DNA of 64,000 nucleotides, taken from the NCBI GenBank assembly GCA_020310875.1, contig CM035416.1:73601983-73665982 (forward strand), given 5' to 3'. Made by a program: the position numbers and the translations under genes. The notes below the pieces were generated by a model. The model saw only the letters and a list, made by a program, of their open reading frames with translations, was not told the origin of the DNA and made no database searches. Shown piece by piece: positions 28,975 to 42,421 of this stretch (positions are counted from its first letter, which is position 1; each line of letters starts with the position of its first letter). The DNA is from Ceratopteris richardii (Eukaryota > Streptophyta > Polypodiopsida > Polypodiales > Pteridaceae).

Positions 28975-30681
28975 ATGTACAATAGTTTGTCACTTTGTTT
29001 TCCACATTCTAGATTAGATTTTCTTCATAAGAGTCAATTGTCCAAGTCTTTTATCCAAAAAACCCAAAAAAATTATAAAAACAACAAAATCATGGAACAT
29101 GATGAGAACATTGAGCATGTAATTGAAACATCTCATTGTTTCTCTACTCTTGAGGAGTTAGAGTTATGTCTTCAACAAAATTCTAATTCCCATATTATTC
29201 TTCTTTCTTCCCTTGATGAGTATGCTCTAATCCAAGAGTATGCTCTCAATGTTGACAAGTGCTCAAAATTTAACCAAACACATGATGCCTTGGTTGAAAC
29301 AAAGTACAAAACTGTAGACAAAAAAATCAAACCCATAGCTCAACCGTTACCTCAAGGAAGTAATGAAAAAATTATTGATGTGAAAAATGATCCAATTCTT
29401 CGGGATAAGAAAAACATAGGACATACATTCACGGATGAGACAATCAAACAAGTGAAAATTGGTAGAGATGATGACTTTCTTTTGCCAGCAGAGAGAGATA
29501 AATTTGAGAGAGTTATACGGAGCCATGGAAAAGCCTTTACTATGTATCCTCATGAGATTGGTTGTGTAGATCCTAAGCTAGTTGCACCCATGATAATCTT
29601 TACTATTCCACATATTCCATGGAATCTTCGTCCTATACCTGTTCCAAAGGCTCACTTACCTGAGCTAATGAAACTACTTAAGGAGAAGATAAACATGAGA
29701 ATTTTAGAGCCATCTTTTGCACCTTACTCAAACAGATGGTTCACTGTTACTAAAAAGAATGGGAAACTACGTTTTATTCAAGATCTCCAACCTGTCAATA
29801 AAGTCACCATAAGGAATGTAGGAACAGGACCCATTGTAGATGAGTTTGCTGAATCATTTTCAGGACATTCTATCTATTCAATGGGTGATCTATATTCTGG
29901 ATATGACCAATTCCAATTAGCAATTGATAGTAGTGACATAACCACAATGAAAACTCCTTTAGGCTTAGTGCGAATGTGTACTTTACCTCAAGGAGCGACT
30001 AATTCTGTGGCTCATATGATGAGTGCTATGAATATGGTCTTACATGACTTTATCCCTCATATAACTATGCCATTCATTGATGATATTCCAATTAAAGGGA
30101 GTGAGGAACGTGTAAAGGACATTACTTTAGATTCATCGGGATGTCGTAAATTTGTTCTTGACCATATCTCTGATTGTGAAAGAATATTTCAACGATTTGA
30201 AGAGGTAGGTCTCACATTTTCCATAGAGAAATCTGTTTTTGGTGTCAACGAGGTACTTATTGTTGGACATTTATGTGGCCATTATGGTCGAAAGCCATAC
30301 CCACAAAAAGTTGATGCCATTAGCAAGATTTCTGAAACATGTAACAACGTGAGTGAGGTACGTAGATTTCTTGGTGCTTGCATCTTTTATGTTATTTGGA
30401 TCCCTCACTTTGCTCATGTTGCTGATTGTCTTTATGACTTGTTGAGGAAGAAACGAAAATTTATTTGGACTGACAAACACACTCAAGCTATGCGTAAATT
30501 GAAGAAATTATTGCTTAAAGCTCCCATCCTTAAGCGTGTAGACTATTCTGCTAACAAACCTATTATATTGACTATTGATACTAGTCCTATTGGTATAGGT
30601 TGGGTCATAAGTCAAGATGATAGTGAAGGGAATAGATATGCAATTAGGTTTGGTGCCAAAATTCTACATGAAACACAATGA
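28975..30681 (+). CDS. pol: Pol of G, part 1: reverse transcriptase and start of RNase H
   Basis: The true frame begins by frameshift at about 28909, upstream of the Met at 28975. RT motifs: KKNGKLRFIQDLQPVNKVT near residue 258, DLYSGYDQFQLA, TMKTPLGLVRMCTLPQGATN, and the catalytic box FIDD at 30073-30084, where most plant elements have YVDD. RNase H begins at PIILTIDTSPIGIGWVIS near residue 525. The ORF is cut by TGA at 30679-30681 within HETQ-stop-KYPQIKRELWG. The next ORF (30715) resumes in the same frame. A CGA to TGA change is the simplest cause. RT looks complete, but polyprotein from this copy would lack the rest of RNase H and integrase. Confidence 0.9.
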   Translation: MYNSLSLCFPHSRLDFLHKSQLSKSFIQKTQKNYKNNKIMEHDENIEHVIETSHCFSTLEELELCLQQNSNSHIILLSSLDEYALIQEYALNVDKCSKFNQTHDALVETKYKTVDKKIKPIAQPLPQGSNEKIIDVKNDPILRDKKNIGHTFTDETIKQVKIGRDDDFLLPAERDKFERVIRSHGKAFTMYPHEIGCVDPKLVAPMIIFTIPHIPWNLRPIPVPKAHLPELMKLLKEKINMRILEPSFAPYSNRWFTVTKKNGKLRFIQDLQPVNKVTIRNVGTGPIVDEFAESFSGHSIYSMGDLYSGYDQFQLAIDSSDITTMKTPLGLVRMCTLPQGATNSVAHMMSAMNMVLHDFIPHITMPFIDDIPIKGSEERVKDITLDSSGCRKFVLDHISDCERIFQRFEEVGLTFSIEKSVFGVNEVLIVGHLCGHYGRKPYPQKVDAISKISETCNNVSEVRRFLGACIFYVIWIPHFAHVADCLYDLLRKKRKFIWTDKHTQAMRKLKKLLLKAPILKRVDYSANKPIILTIDTSPIGIGWVISQDDSEGNRYAIRFGAKILHETQ

Positions 30682-30714
30682 AAATATCCACAAATCAAAC
30701 GAGAACTATGGGGT

Positions 30715-32358
30715 ATGGTAACAGCTTTGAAAACAGACAAAGAATATTTCATTGGTGCAAATGTCAAAGTTGAGACTGATTGTTTGCCTCTCATTGGAAT
30801 GATAGCCAATTGTTCATCTCCTGATATAGCCATGTTTAGATGGATCTCATATATTAAGTTCATAAATCCTGAGTTAGTTCATATTTCAGGTAAGTCAAAC
30901 TCAGTTGCTGATATGTTATCGAGAGCTAGATTTGATGATGATCTTGAAAGTGATCTAATAAAGAATGTGAATTTAGTTGACTATGTTCCACATATATATG
31001 AGTATGAGAAATTTCATGAGTCTGAGTACGAAGATGAATGGAGAGACATAGGAAAGTATCTCAGTACACTACAACCATTACCTAGCTGGACTACGAATAG
31101 ATTCCGTAACATTAGGAAACGAGCTTATAACTTTTTCCTATGTAATGGTTATCTTTGGAGACATGCTAAGGGTAAGGTTAAGAATCCACAACGAGTCCTG
31201 GGAAAACGAGGTCTTCAATTGCAAGTAATGAAGGAAATGCATGAGACATTATGGGCCGGTCATAAAGGATTTTTTGGAACATATGAAAAAATTAGAAGTA
31301 CCTATTATTGGCCTAAGATGTATGTTGACATTAGTAGCTATGTTTCTACATGTTCTACTTGTCAACTTCATTCATCAGTCAAACATAGAGATCCGTTGCA
31401 TCCTACTTATCCACCTTGTATTCACTACAAGTGGGTAGTAGATCTTGTAACTATGCCTAAAGGTATTGACAAAATGCGTTACATTGTACTTGCAAGAGAA
31501 GATTTAACTAATCATGTAGAGGGACGTGCACTACGATCTAATACCACTTACAATGTTTGCAAATTCTTGCTTGAAGATGTCATAAGTCGCTTTGGGTACA
31601 TAGAGAAAGTAGTTGCCGATCGTGGAGAGTTAAATGCGAGAGAAGCTAAAGAGTTCTTTGAGCGTCACGGTATTCGTTTGTCTCTCATTACTGCATATAA
31701 CCCAGAGGCCAATGGTAAAATAGAGAGAGGGCATCCACCTATTGTGAAAGCCATATCTAAAGCATGTAATGGTGACATCAAAGAATGGCCTAAATTCTTA
31801 CCTTTTGCACTTTGGGCAGATAGAATGACATGCACACGTACTACTGGATATATGCCTGCTGAACTCATGTACTGTCAAAAACCATTGTTTCCAATTCAGT
31901 CTCATATTTCTGCATGGTCAAATTTTCCTTGGTCTGAAAACATGTCTACTGATGATTTTTTGAGTTTGCGTATTAAACAGTTAGAACAAGGTAAATTAAG
32001 ACTTGATGATGCTGTTGAAAAATTAAGAGAATCTAGAATGAAGAACAAGCATTATTTTGATAAAACTCATCGATTGCGTCCTAAGCCAATTGAAGTAGGA
32101 GATTGGGTGCTCATTTATGATAGTACATTTGACTCTCAATATGATGCACGCAAAAAGCTCACTCAACGGTGGTTTGGGCCATACATAGTATCAAAAGTCA
32201 ACAACAATGGTACGTATGCTCTTTGTGAATTAAATGGTGTTGCACTAAAAACTTTGATTGCAGGTAAAAGGATAAAGTTATTCAAGAAGCGTGATAATGA
32301 CGAGTATATTTTGGATGAGGACATTGAAGAAGATGACAACAATGAGGCCGATTCATAA
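30715..32358 (+). CDS. pol: Pol of G, part 2: RNase H remainder, zinc domain, integrase, GPY/F-like end
   Basis: It continues the pol frame after the single TGA. RNase H ends with VHISGKSNSVADMLSRA. The integrase zinc domain is MHETLWAGHKGFFGTYEKIRSTYYWP...CSTC near residues 174-215. The core has Asp in VVDLVTMP near 240, Asp in VADRGE near 301 and Glu in GKIERG near 335. A C-terminal RWFGPYIVSKV stretch near 487 fits the GPY/F module of Ty3 integrases. No chromodomain is visible after it. The coding region ends at 32358 and is followed by 1.2 kb without a gene. Apart from the one upstream stop it is fully open. Confidence 0.9.
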   Translation: MVTALKTDKEYFIGANVKVETDCLPLIGMIANCSSPDIAMFRWISYIKFINPELVHISGKSNSVADMLSRARFDDDLESDLIKNVNLVDYVPHIYEYEKFHESEYEDEWRDIGKYLSTLQPLPSWTTNRFRNIRKRAYNFFLCNGYLWRHAKGKVKNPQRVLGKRGLQLQVMKEMHETLWAGHKGFFGTYEKIRSTYYWPKMYVDISSYVSTCSTCQLHSSVKHRDPLHPTYPPCIHYKWVVDLVTMPKGIDKMRYIVLAREDLTNHVEGRALRSNTTYNVCKFLLEDVISRFGYIEKVVADRGELNAREAKEFFERHGIRLSLITAYNPEANGKIERGHPPIVKAISKACNGDIKEWPKFLPFALWADRMTCTRTTGYMPAELMYCQKPLFPIQSHISAWSNFPWSENMSTDDFLSLRIKQLEQGKLRLDDAVEKLRESRMKNKHYFDKTHRLRPKPIEVGDWVLIYDSTFDSQYDARKKLTQRWFGPYIVSKVNNNGTYALCELNGVALKTLIAGKRIKLFKKRDNDEYILDEDIEEDDNNEADS

Positions 32359-33550
32359 ACAGGAGTATCCATGTTATGAAAAAAAAAAAAAATATCATTA
32401 ATTTTCAAGTTCATGTTGCTTTGTTTTTTTTCAAGTTCATTCTATTTTTTTTCCATGCTTGTTTCATGCATGTTTTTTTTTCAGTCTTTGCATTGCATTG
32501 CATATCCACATCACTTGAGTCAAAAAAGGCAAATGATGATTTCTCTACTTGTGTAAAATTTTATCTTAAGTAGTAACTTATCTACCAAGAAATTGTTTAT
32601 AATCTAGGATTGTGGAAAGATAGGGCATGTAGATTTGGAGGTTTATTTTGGTGACCAGACTTTCATATATAAACATGCATATGTATCCTATATCGAAAGC
32701 ATAATTGTTGAAATCCTAGCTCCTGCTATTGCATGTTTCTACATCCTTAGTCCATCTCACAGCACTTGTATCGGAGTTTAAACGACTGTTCTCCGTCATC
32801 AAAAATGGTTGTACCTTGTATCGGGGTTTAACTTTTCCTCGTCAAAAAAAAAAAAAAAAAAAAAAAAAGCTACATGTTACCAAGAAGTTTACACTTTCTT
32901 CCACCCCAAAAAAGTGATCGTAACCATAAAGTTGCCAAATCATCATCATCATCGGAAAAAAAAAAAAAAAAAAGAGCAAGCCAAAGGAGGATAAAGAGGC
33001 ATAGTAGAATAAATCACGGGCTATATAAGCAGATTTATGCATTAGTGGAGTTTAGTTAGATTTCCTTGCATGTTATTAGAGAAAGAGCATATTCATATTT
33101 ATGTAGGAAAGGAGTTGATCTAAAATAAGCTAAAGATGAAAGATGTCTCTTGAAAATCCTAAATCTTTGTTTATAATCATATTTAAGGTAGATTGCTTTA
33201 TGAAAAAGGTACAAAATTTTCTTCAAGATGAGAGGAACTGATGCTTAAAACGACTCAATACATCCACTTCCACTTCATATTGATGCTTTTTTTTTTTTTT
33301 TTTCTTTCTTGTTGCCAATGTTGCTTGTTCACTTGCATATATGTTGCCTATTTGTTCATGCATATTCATGTTGCCTGTTTCAATTCTTTCTTTCATGCAA
33401 ATTTTGCTTCATGTCACGTTACCTACTGATTCATGCATATAATCAATTTTCCTTCCATGTTTCTTATGTTGCCTATAAAAGAATTTGATGCCTGGAACAT
33501 TTTGTTTTTCACAGATGCTAGAGTGGCGCTTCCGGAGGAATCGCAGGTTT
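32359..33550 (+). other. 3' noncoding region of G
   Basis: About 1.2 kb without a credible ORF. It has A runs at 32379-32391, 32844-32868 and 32957-32973, and a T run at 33287-33303. The phrase ttgtatcgg(a/g)gtttaa occurs twice, at 32767-32780 and 32817-32830. Such long untranslated stretches occur in other large gypsy elements. I see no extra gene in it. Confidence 0.6.
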
Positions 33551-33562
33551 AGTGGGGGCGAA
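33551..33562 (+). promoter_or_regulatory. Polypurine tract of G
   Basis: agtgggggcgaa directly before TGTCGTCG of the 3' LTR. Confidence 0.7.
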
Positions 33563-35703
33563 TGTCGTCGAGATTTTCTCTCCTCTCTCACTTGTGAAGG
33601 CCTACAAAAAACATATTTGGTGAAGGTAGCCGGAATTCTCCGAGAAGTCCAGGATGCATCAAGGATGTCAAAGGAAGCTCACATACAAAGTTTCAAAGAA
33701 ATCAAGAAAGTCCATGGTAGCGGTCAAAGTTGGTCAAAGCTGGTCAAAGTTGGGAAATTAGGGCAAAAATTTCATTGTCACCAAATTAGATGAAAATCCA
33801 TATACTTGTAAAGATTGTCAAAGGCAGTCTATAGCCCAAATTTTAGCAGAAAATGGATTTGGTAGCACATTGATATGCTATGTTCATTTTGTAAAAATGT
33901 AATTTTTCTAGTTTGACCCTACAAATTCTTGTATAGAAATTTATGTTAGCCATATGGTTTGGCATGTATAAAGATCATATGTGGCTACATATTTGTATGA
34001 ATTTTCAAGGCCATCAGAGCTTCCTAGAGACCTTAATGCCACCTTGCAAGCTTCCAAATGTAGTCAAACTTGTACAAGGGAGATTCAGATGGGAGTTATT
34101 TCTGCATATTCCTGGAGATCTTTGGAAACATAGTCCTACAAAGTTTCATCTTCATCAAAGCCTATTTGGAGGGTCAAAGAGCACAAAGTCCAGTTTTCAG
34201 GATCACCGCAGTTTTCTAGTTTAAGCAAATTGAAGGGTTGAAGGGCCACCACATGGCGAAAGCTGATTGAGCCATGTTGTACGATCAAGATGAGCTCATA
34301 TTCAAGGGTGGAGATGCACTTATGCTTAAAGCAAGGAGGATCCACGATTTTTTCCATAAAAGAAGATAATTTTTGACAATCAAAGATCAATAATGCAGCT
34401 TTTCTCCAAAAATAGTGGCTTATCTTATCCGAGTTGATGTCAGCACTGATCCGACGGTCCAGATCATCCCCAGATCCAATGGTGGAGAATGAGGGCGCCT
34501 AAATTTCACTCCTTTACACTAGATTTGATAGAAAGAACAATTCCAAGCCATTGATTTGATTAATCAAATGGTTGTAATCAAAAGTAGTGATCCTAGAGTT
34601 GAGAGTTGATTTCTCTAGATCTAAGGGCCCAAATTCATTCAGAAAACTATATAAACCCCCCTCCAAACTCCTAGAGCATCATTGTTAGGCATCCATAGGG
34701 CTCATGCTAGCTTACGGTTTCCTTGAGACGATCACCCTCGGTTGAGCGAGTGAGGATCCAAGGTGAGCTAGTATGAGTATAGAACCTAGTTTCAAATTTA
34801 AGTTAGAACTCCAATTTAGGATAGGCTCTTGAAACCAACATCTCTATCTTGACTCACCCTCGGTGGAGCGTGTGAGTGAGTTAGAGCTGATTTTAATGAG
34901 TCTTAGACTTCTTTAGTTAGACGTTACGAGCCTAGACAGACATAGGGTCACTAGAGTGGAACTCACCTTCTTACGTGTGACATTCGGTTGAACTGTCATG
35001 GTTTGAGGGTTGGAACCACCTTTGATCAGTAGACTGCTTAGCATGACGTACCACGACGATATTTTACATGTAACTTAATTCAAATCCTTTTAATTCATGT
35101 CACTTGTCACTTGTCTCTTGTCTCCTCTCTCAGTCTCTTAAGTATTTTTACATGTCTTCTATTTCTTCTATGTGTGAGAAGGCTCCGCAGTATTGCGTTG
35201 AACCAGTGAGGATGTTTCTTTGAGCTTGTGAGTAAACTCTATCATCATAATTCACTTGCATGCATATAATCCAAACATACCCATACATATTGATTAGTTT
35301 CTGAAAGTGTATAAGAAGCTCCAATATTGGACCATTCTTCCTTTCGAAACTGGTTTATGTGTAAGGGTTCCATCTATTCTCGTCATGCATACATATCATC
35401 CAAAGAAGACTATGCATATGGATTGGAATTAGGAAGTGTTTAAGAAGCTCCTTCAATGGACCATTCTTCCTTCCAAATTTCATTCGTATGTATGGTTCTC
35501 TTTCATTCTTATCATTCATGTTCATAAATCTAACTTGCACTCCTACATTCCTATTCCCATAATCATTTCAACATCTCTCTCTTCTCCATACTCAACATTA
35601 ATTTCACCTTCACATCTTTAAACCTTCCAACATTCATTAGCTTCATACACCCTGTGTGTGCCACGACCGGACCCGATCCACCCGGATTGCGATCACCTCC
35701 ACA
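33563..35703 (+). repeat. 3' LTR of G
   Basis: 2141 bp, equal in length to the 5' copy. Substitutions seen by eye include cacga[g/t]ttttt, gtgg[t/c]ttatc, cca[g/a]catc, gggt[c/t]ggaa and ctt[t/c][t/c]gaaac. No length difference was found. Confidence 0.95.
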
Positions 35704-38546
<2,843 letters not shown>

Positions 38547-39340
38547 TTCACATGGAAAGAGAAGAAGAAGAGGAAAGTACATTCCACATGGAAGAAGGGG
38601 AAGTACCATGGAATCTATGCCACTTGGCACACAAGGAGAGGCTCATATGCTTACTTCTACATGCCAGGAGGGAAGGAGTAATATATCAAAGGCTATATAT
38701 ATATATATATATATATATGGGTGAGGGGGATTATTTTACATACTAGGGGATTATTTTACATACTACATTCAAGAACGTGAAATGCCACATACTTGCAAGT
38801 CCAAAGTATATCTTTTCAAGTACTACAACGTACACTTCAATTATTGGTAGGTACACTTAGTGGTGGTGCTCTATAGGTGCCCTCTGCTAAAGGGCTTTCC
38901 ATCCATGAGAGCACGAGAGCATGGAAGGAGATGGAGAGGTTGTTGGAGAGAAGAAATTGACCAGTGGAAGAGAAGAACTAGATCACTTGAAGAGAGGAAC
39001 ATGACCATTTGGTTATAGCAAGATTGCAGAGATTGGAAGATCAAGAAGAACTTATTGTTTCTTGTAAAAGAGTGAAATGAAGATAACCTGTACAACTTAT
39101 TATCTTGGTAGTTGGGGGGGGGGTGTGTCAGGTTACTAATGCCGCATTGAAATCCACTTTTGTTGGACTTCCCAATTCTGTTTCGAGCATTCAAGGATAT
39201 CTCATCATAATAGTCAAAATTATATAAGGGGTTGATGGGAAAGAAATTGAGACTGGATGAGAAAATTGATGTACACATAATTCACATAGAAGGGGAGGAG
39301 AAGAATGACTCAACAATGATTGGAGATTAGGAAATAGGTT
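38547..39340. other. Unassigned region with a short (TA)n tract
   Basis: Holds a (TA)n tract at about 38693-38718 and a doubled phrase ggggattattttacatacta at 38727-38746 and 38743-38762. A G run lies at 39114-39123. No coding or TE motif is recognised. It probably represents the older sequence into which E and the LINE inserted. Confidence 0.4.
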
Positions 39341-39565
39341 TGTTGAAGTTCAAGTTTGCTGAAGCAACCGAACATCACAAGGAAGAAGAAGCTTGGAGCA
39401 CAACACAACACATAATGTATCAAAAATTCAATGTACAAAGATAAGTGACCCATTAGGGTTAGAGGAGCATATACAAGTCAAGGGGGGGAGACCTCATAGA
39501 GAGGGAAAAAGTGTCTCAATAGTCCTAAGTGTGTTCACACACATCACTCTCGAAATATATCAACA
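39341..39565 (-). repeat. 3' LTR of E
   Basis: 225 bp, TGTTGAAG...TATCAACA on the plus strand. Its sequence aligns with the LTRs of B, sharing the phrase cttatctttgtac and the terminal TGTTGATATATT in element orientation. An aatcccccctaggag polypurine tract (reverse strand) adjoins it at 39566-39580. Confidence 0.85.
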
Positions 39566-39580
39566 AATCCCCCCTAGGAG

Positions 39581-41025
39581 TGATGCCCTGAACAAGGAGC
39601 TGGCACTCAAGTATAAGGAAGTGCCAAGGTATGTGGAAAGAGATCAATCCACAAGCTTCTCCCTAGGTAGAGCCTTTGTGAAACGTTCTATGACATTATC
39701 TTGTGTGGCACATAAGACAAATTAATCTCTTCAATAGAGAACCTCTCCCTCAAATAATCATAGTGCACTTCAATGTGCCTTGTGGGAGCATGGAACATAG
39801 GGTTCCTCACAATTGCCAATGCACTCCGACTGTCAATGAAGATTGGTAGTGGCAAAAGGCCCGACCAACATCCAAATCAACCAAAAGGCATCTGAGCCAC
39901 ACACACTCAACAAATGTTGTGAAATTTTCACTATACTCAGTCCCACAACTAGAAGTGGCCACAATGGGCTGCTTCTTGCTCAAGCAAGATATGCATGAGC
40001 TACCAAGAAAGAAGCGAAAACCATTGGTGGACATGAGTGTCATAATAACGAGCCCAATTTGAGTAAGTAAAAGCATGTAAATTTGGTGATAATAATCCCC
40101 CCTTTGGGTAAAACAATCCAAGTAGCCGGGTACCACTTAAGTAGCGAAATATGCGCCTAATAGCTTGCCAATGGTTGACACTTGGGTGATGCATAAACTT
40201 GCTCATCTAAAAGACAAAAAGCCAAATATCACGCTGAATTATGCACAAGTAAATCAAGCATCCAATGGGTCGCTGATAGAGGACAACATTTAATGCATCA
40301 CCAATATCATGAAGACTCAATTATAAACCTCCATGGGGGTGACAATAGGTTTGCAATGTTCAAGGCCAAAATGCTGCAATAATGTGTTAATATATTTTGT
40401 TTGACACAAAGGTATTCCCCCATCAACTTGCATAAATTGAGTGCACAAATAATGACGCAAATCCCCCAAATCTTACATCTCAAATGAGGCATGAAAATTA
40501 GACTTAAATTCATCAATATGTTTCTCATTAGGACTAGTGAACAACATGTCATCAACATATACAACAATGATCAGAAGTACATCATCTACACCCCTAACAT
40601 ATAAGGAGCAAGCAATTTCTTTTGTATCTTTTCATACCAAGCACATGGTGCATGCTTCAAACCATATAATGCCTTTTCACCTTTCACACTTTGTTTTCAT
40701 GCCATTTTTGCACAAAAATGTGGGGCTGAAATACATACACTTTTTCATGTGTCTCACCATTCAGAAATGTAGTTTTCATGTGCAATTTATGTGCATTCCA
40801 ACCATGATGATCTGTAAGTGTAAAAAAGCTACAAACAATGGTCATTCAACATGTGGGAGCAAAGGTCTCATCAAAATCAATGCCTCTCCCTTGAGCATAA
40901 CCTTTGGCAACATGCCTAGCTTTATACTAATCAATTGTTCCATAAGGTTTAAGCTTTAGCTTGTATACCCATTTAGTGTCAATTGCCTTTTTGCTTGGAG
41001 GCAAACTACATAAAGACCAAGTACT
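39581..41025 (-). pseudogene. Copia RT and RNase H pseudogene of E
   Basis: Minus-strand pieces show an RT region around a YVDDMLF-like box near 40560 in a shifted frame, then MSKFMHHPSVNHWQAIRRIFRYLSGTRLLGLFYPKG. RNase H follows with SCISCLSKKQPIVATSSCGTEYSENFTTFVECVWLRCLL. Several frameshifts and stops are present (for example near 40300, 40480 and 40600), so it is not functional. The upstream protease and integrase are missing, lost together with part of C2. Confidence 0.8.
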
Positions 41026-41300
41026 TGCTACCATTAGTGTCTGTGTGAAAGGCCAAATGGCCATCAAATACTTTTGTATATGTTCTGTAATAAAACATAT
41101 AGTGGCCTGGTTAGCCACAAACTCCATGTTCGATGACATTTGTTGAAGAAAAGAAATATATGTTGGTGCTCTCTTTGTACTATGTGGTTTTTGTGTATTT
41201 TGTAGGTCTAGTGTGGAAGTATTGTGTTTGGCATCTGTTGGGGTCGTTGGATGCATGTGAAGGAGGACCTCAATGATCAAGGAAGACGGAGGTTCTTAGT

Positions 41301-41350
41301 ACTTCCCTCGAGGTCATCCATCCCAGTATTGTTCTCGCTAGAGCTTGCTT
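41301..41350 (-). repeat. 5S rRNA-derived segment in the C2 leader
   Basis: The minus strand aligns without gaps to the 3' half of plant 5S rRNA as I remember it, about 38 of 50 bases. Key stretches are gcgaga, tactgggatgg and tgacctc. It covers the internal promoter region (A box to C box). An A-box-like tgtagcttaatgg lies just upstream at about 41370-41382 on the same strand. Confidence 0.65.
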
Positions 41351-42421
41351 CATTGGAAATCTCTTGCCATTAAGCTACACTCTTGTGGTGTTTGAATAGG
41401 GAGAAAGACTAAGGTTCACATTATCTTGACCATGTTTTGGCCCCTCAAAGCTTCATTCTGTGCTTTTGAATCTTGATTTGAAGCATTTTTTGGGGTGATT
41501 CTTGGAGCCATCTTGGAGTACTTTCACACATAGTTCTCTTTATGCAAGTTCAAGAACATGAAGGAGAGCATTTTTTGTACTTCTCCAACAACAAATATTC
41601 AGCTTTGGGGTTGTGTTTTTCATCCATACTAGTAAATCTACAGGTTTCTTGAAAGGTTTTCAGTTGTGTTGGGAGCAACCATCGCAAGTTTATGTAGGTT
41701 TTTGAGTCTAAAGAACAGAGTTGAAAAACACTTTTAGGTGTTGTTGGCTAGTGTTTGGGTTGTAAATTCAGCCTTCCAATGCCATTTTATTACATATACT
41801 GAGCACATACACATTATGTACATTTCTATGGATAGTGCTTATGTACGTCCATGTGGTCATTGATATATTAATTACACTTTTTCATAAAGTCTTTGGTGTC
41901 GATAAAGAGGGTTATGGTGAGGTTTTCTTAATTGGTAGACACCCGTATGTCAAGCTCTGTTTGATGATGCAAGTGGAAGACTTATAGAGCCTCACCAAAG
42001 GAGATGTATGCTAGTTGTTCATAGGTGCTCGATAAGCTTAGTTGGATTCTTTTGGTTAAGTGGATTATGCAGCGAACTTAGTGATTCACTATGCAGGTTT
42101 ACATGTCAATACTCATAGTTCTATAAGTTTTGACGTTGGTCATATGCTCATTTTGTAGAGAAGATTTTGGCAAAATTTATCCAGTTTTTTGTTTTTAAAC
42201 TATACAATGGTCGATTTTACTCCTTGAAACACTTATTGATGTGAACACATACATTCTCACATAATCCTTTTGGTTGGTCATTGTTTTTCATTAATCCATT
42301 TTTGGGGGGAGACTCTATTAGTTTTTTCCTAGAATTTGATACTTGGTCATCATTTTTTTGAGCCTTAGTGGTGTTTTAGAATATTATAGAGCCATTATTG
42401 TTCTTGTCAGTTCTCTATCAT

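Larger units (their letters stand above)
23719..35703 (+). mobile_element. G: complete Ty3/gypsy element with 2.1-kb LTRs
   Basis: Direct LTRs of 2141 bp each enclose a gag-protease ORF and a pol frame. The flanking LINE sequence shows a short duplication: gcgc on both sides with TG...CA ends, or agcgc if the last LTR base is assigned to the target. Removing G restores the LINE protein as LVMPALMYGAAVWG. About five mismatches between LTRs were seen by eye, roughly 0.2 percent, so the insertion is young. Confidence 0.95.
39341..41025 (-). mobile_element. E (3' part): decayed copia element
   Basis: In minus orientation it runs from the RT start (GTWSLCSLPPSKKAIDTKWVYK-like) through RNase H to the polypurine tract and 3' LTR. 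It belongs to the same family as B. C2 inserted at its RT start; the gag end of probably the same element lies at 56333-56720. Confidence 0.8.

Noticed and set aside
39393-39725. A 110-aa plus-strand ORF with no relative
   Set aside because: It overlaps the E LTR, polypurine tract and RNase H end on the opposite strand, so it is a shadow frame.
41301-41350. A functional 5S rRNA gene
   Set aside because: Only the 3' half is represented, with about a quarter of bases different and no 5' half or terminator. At most it is a derived fragment.
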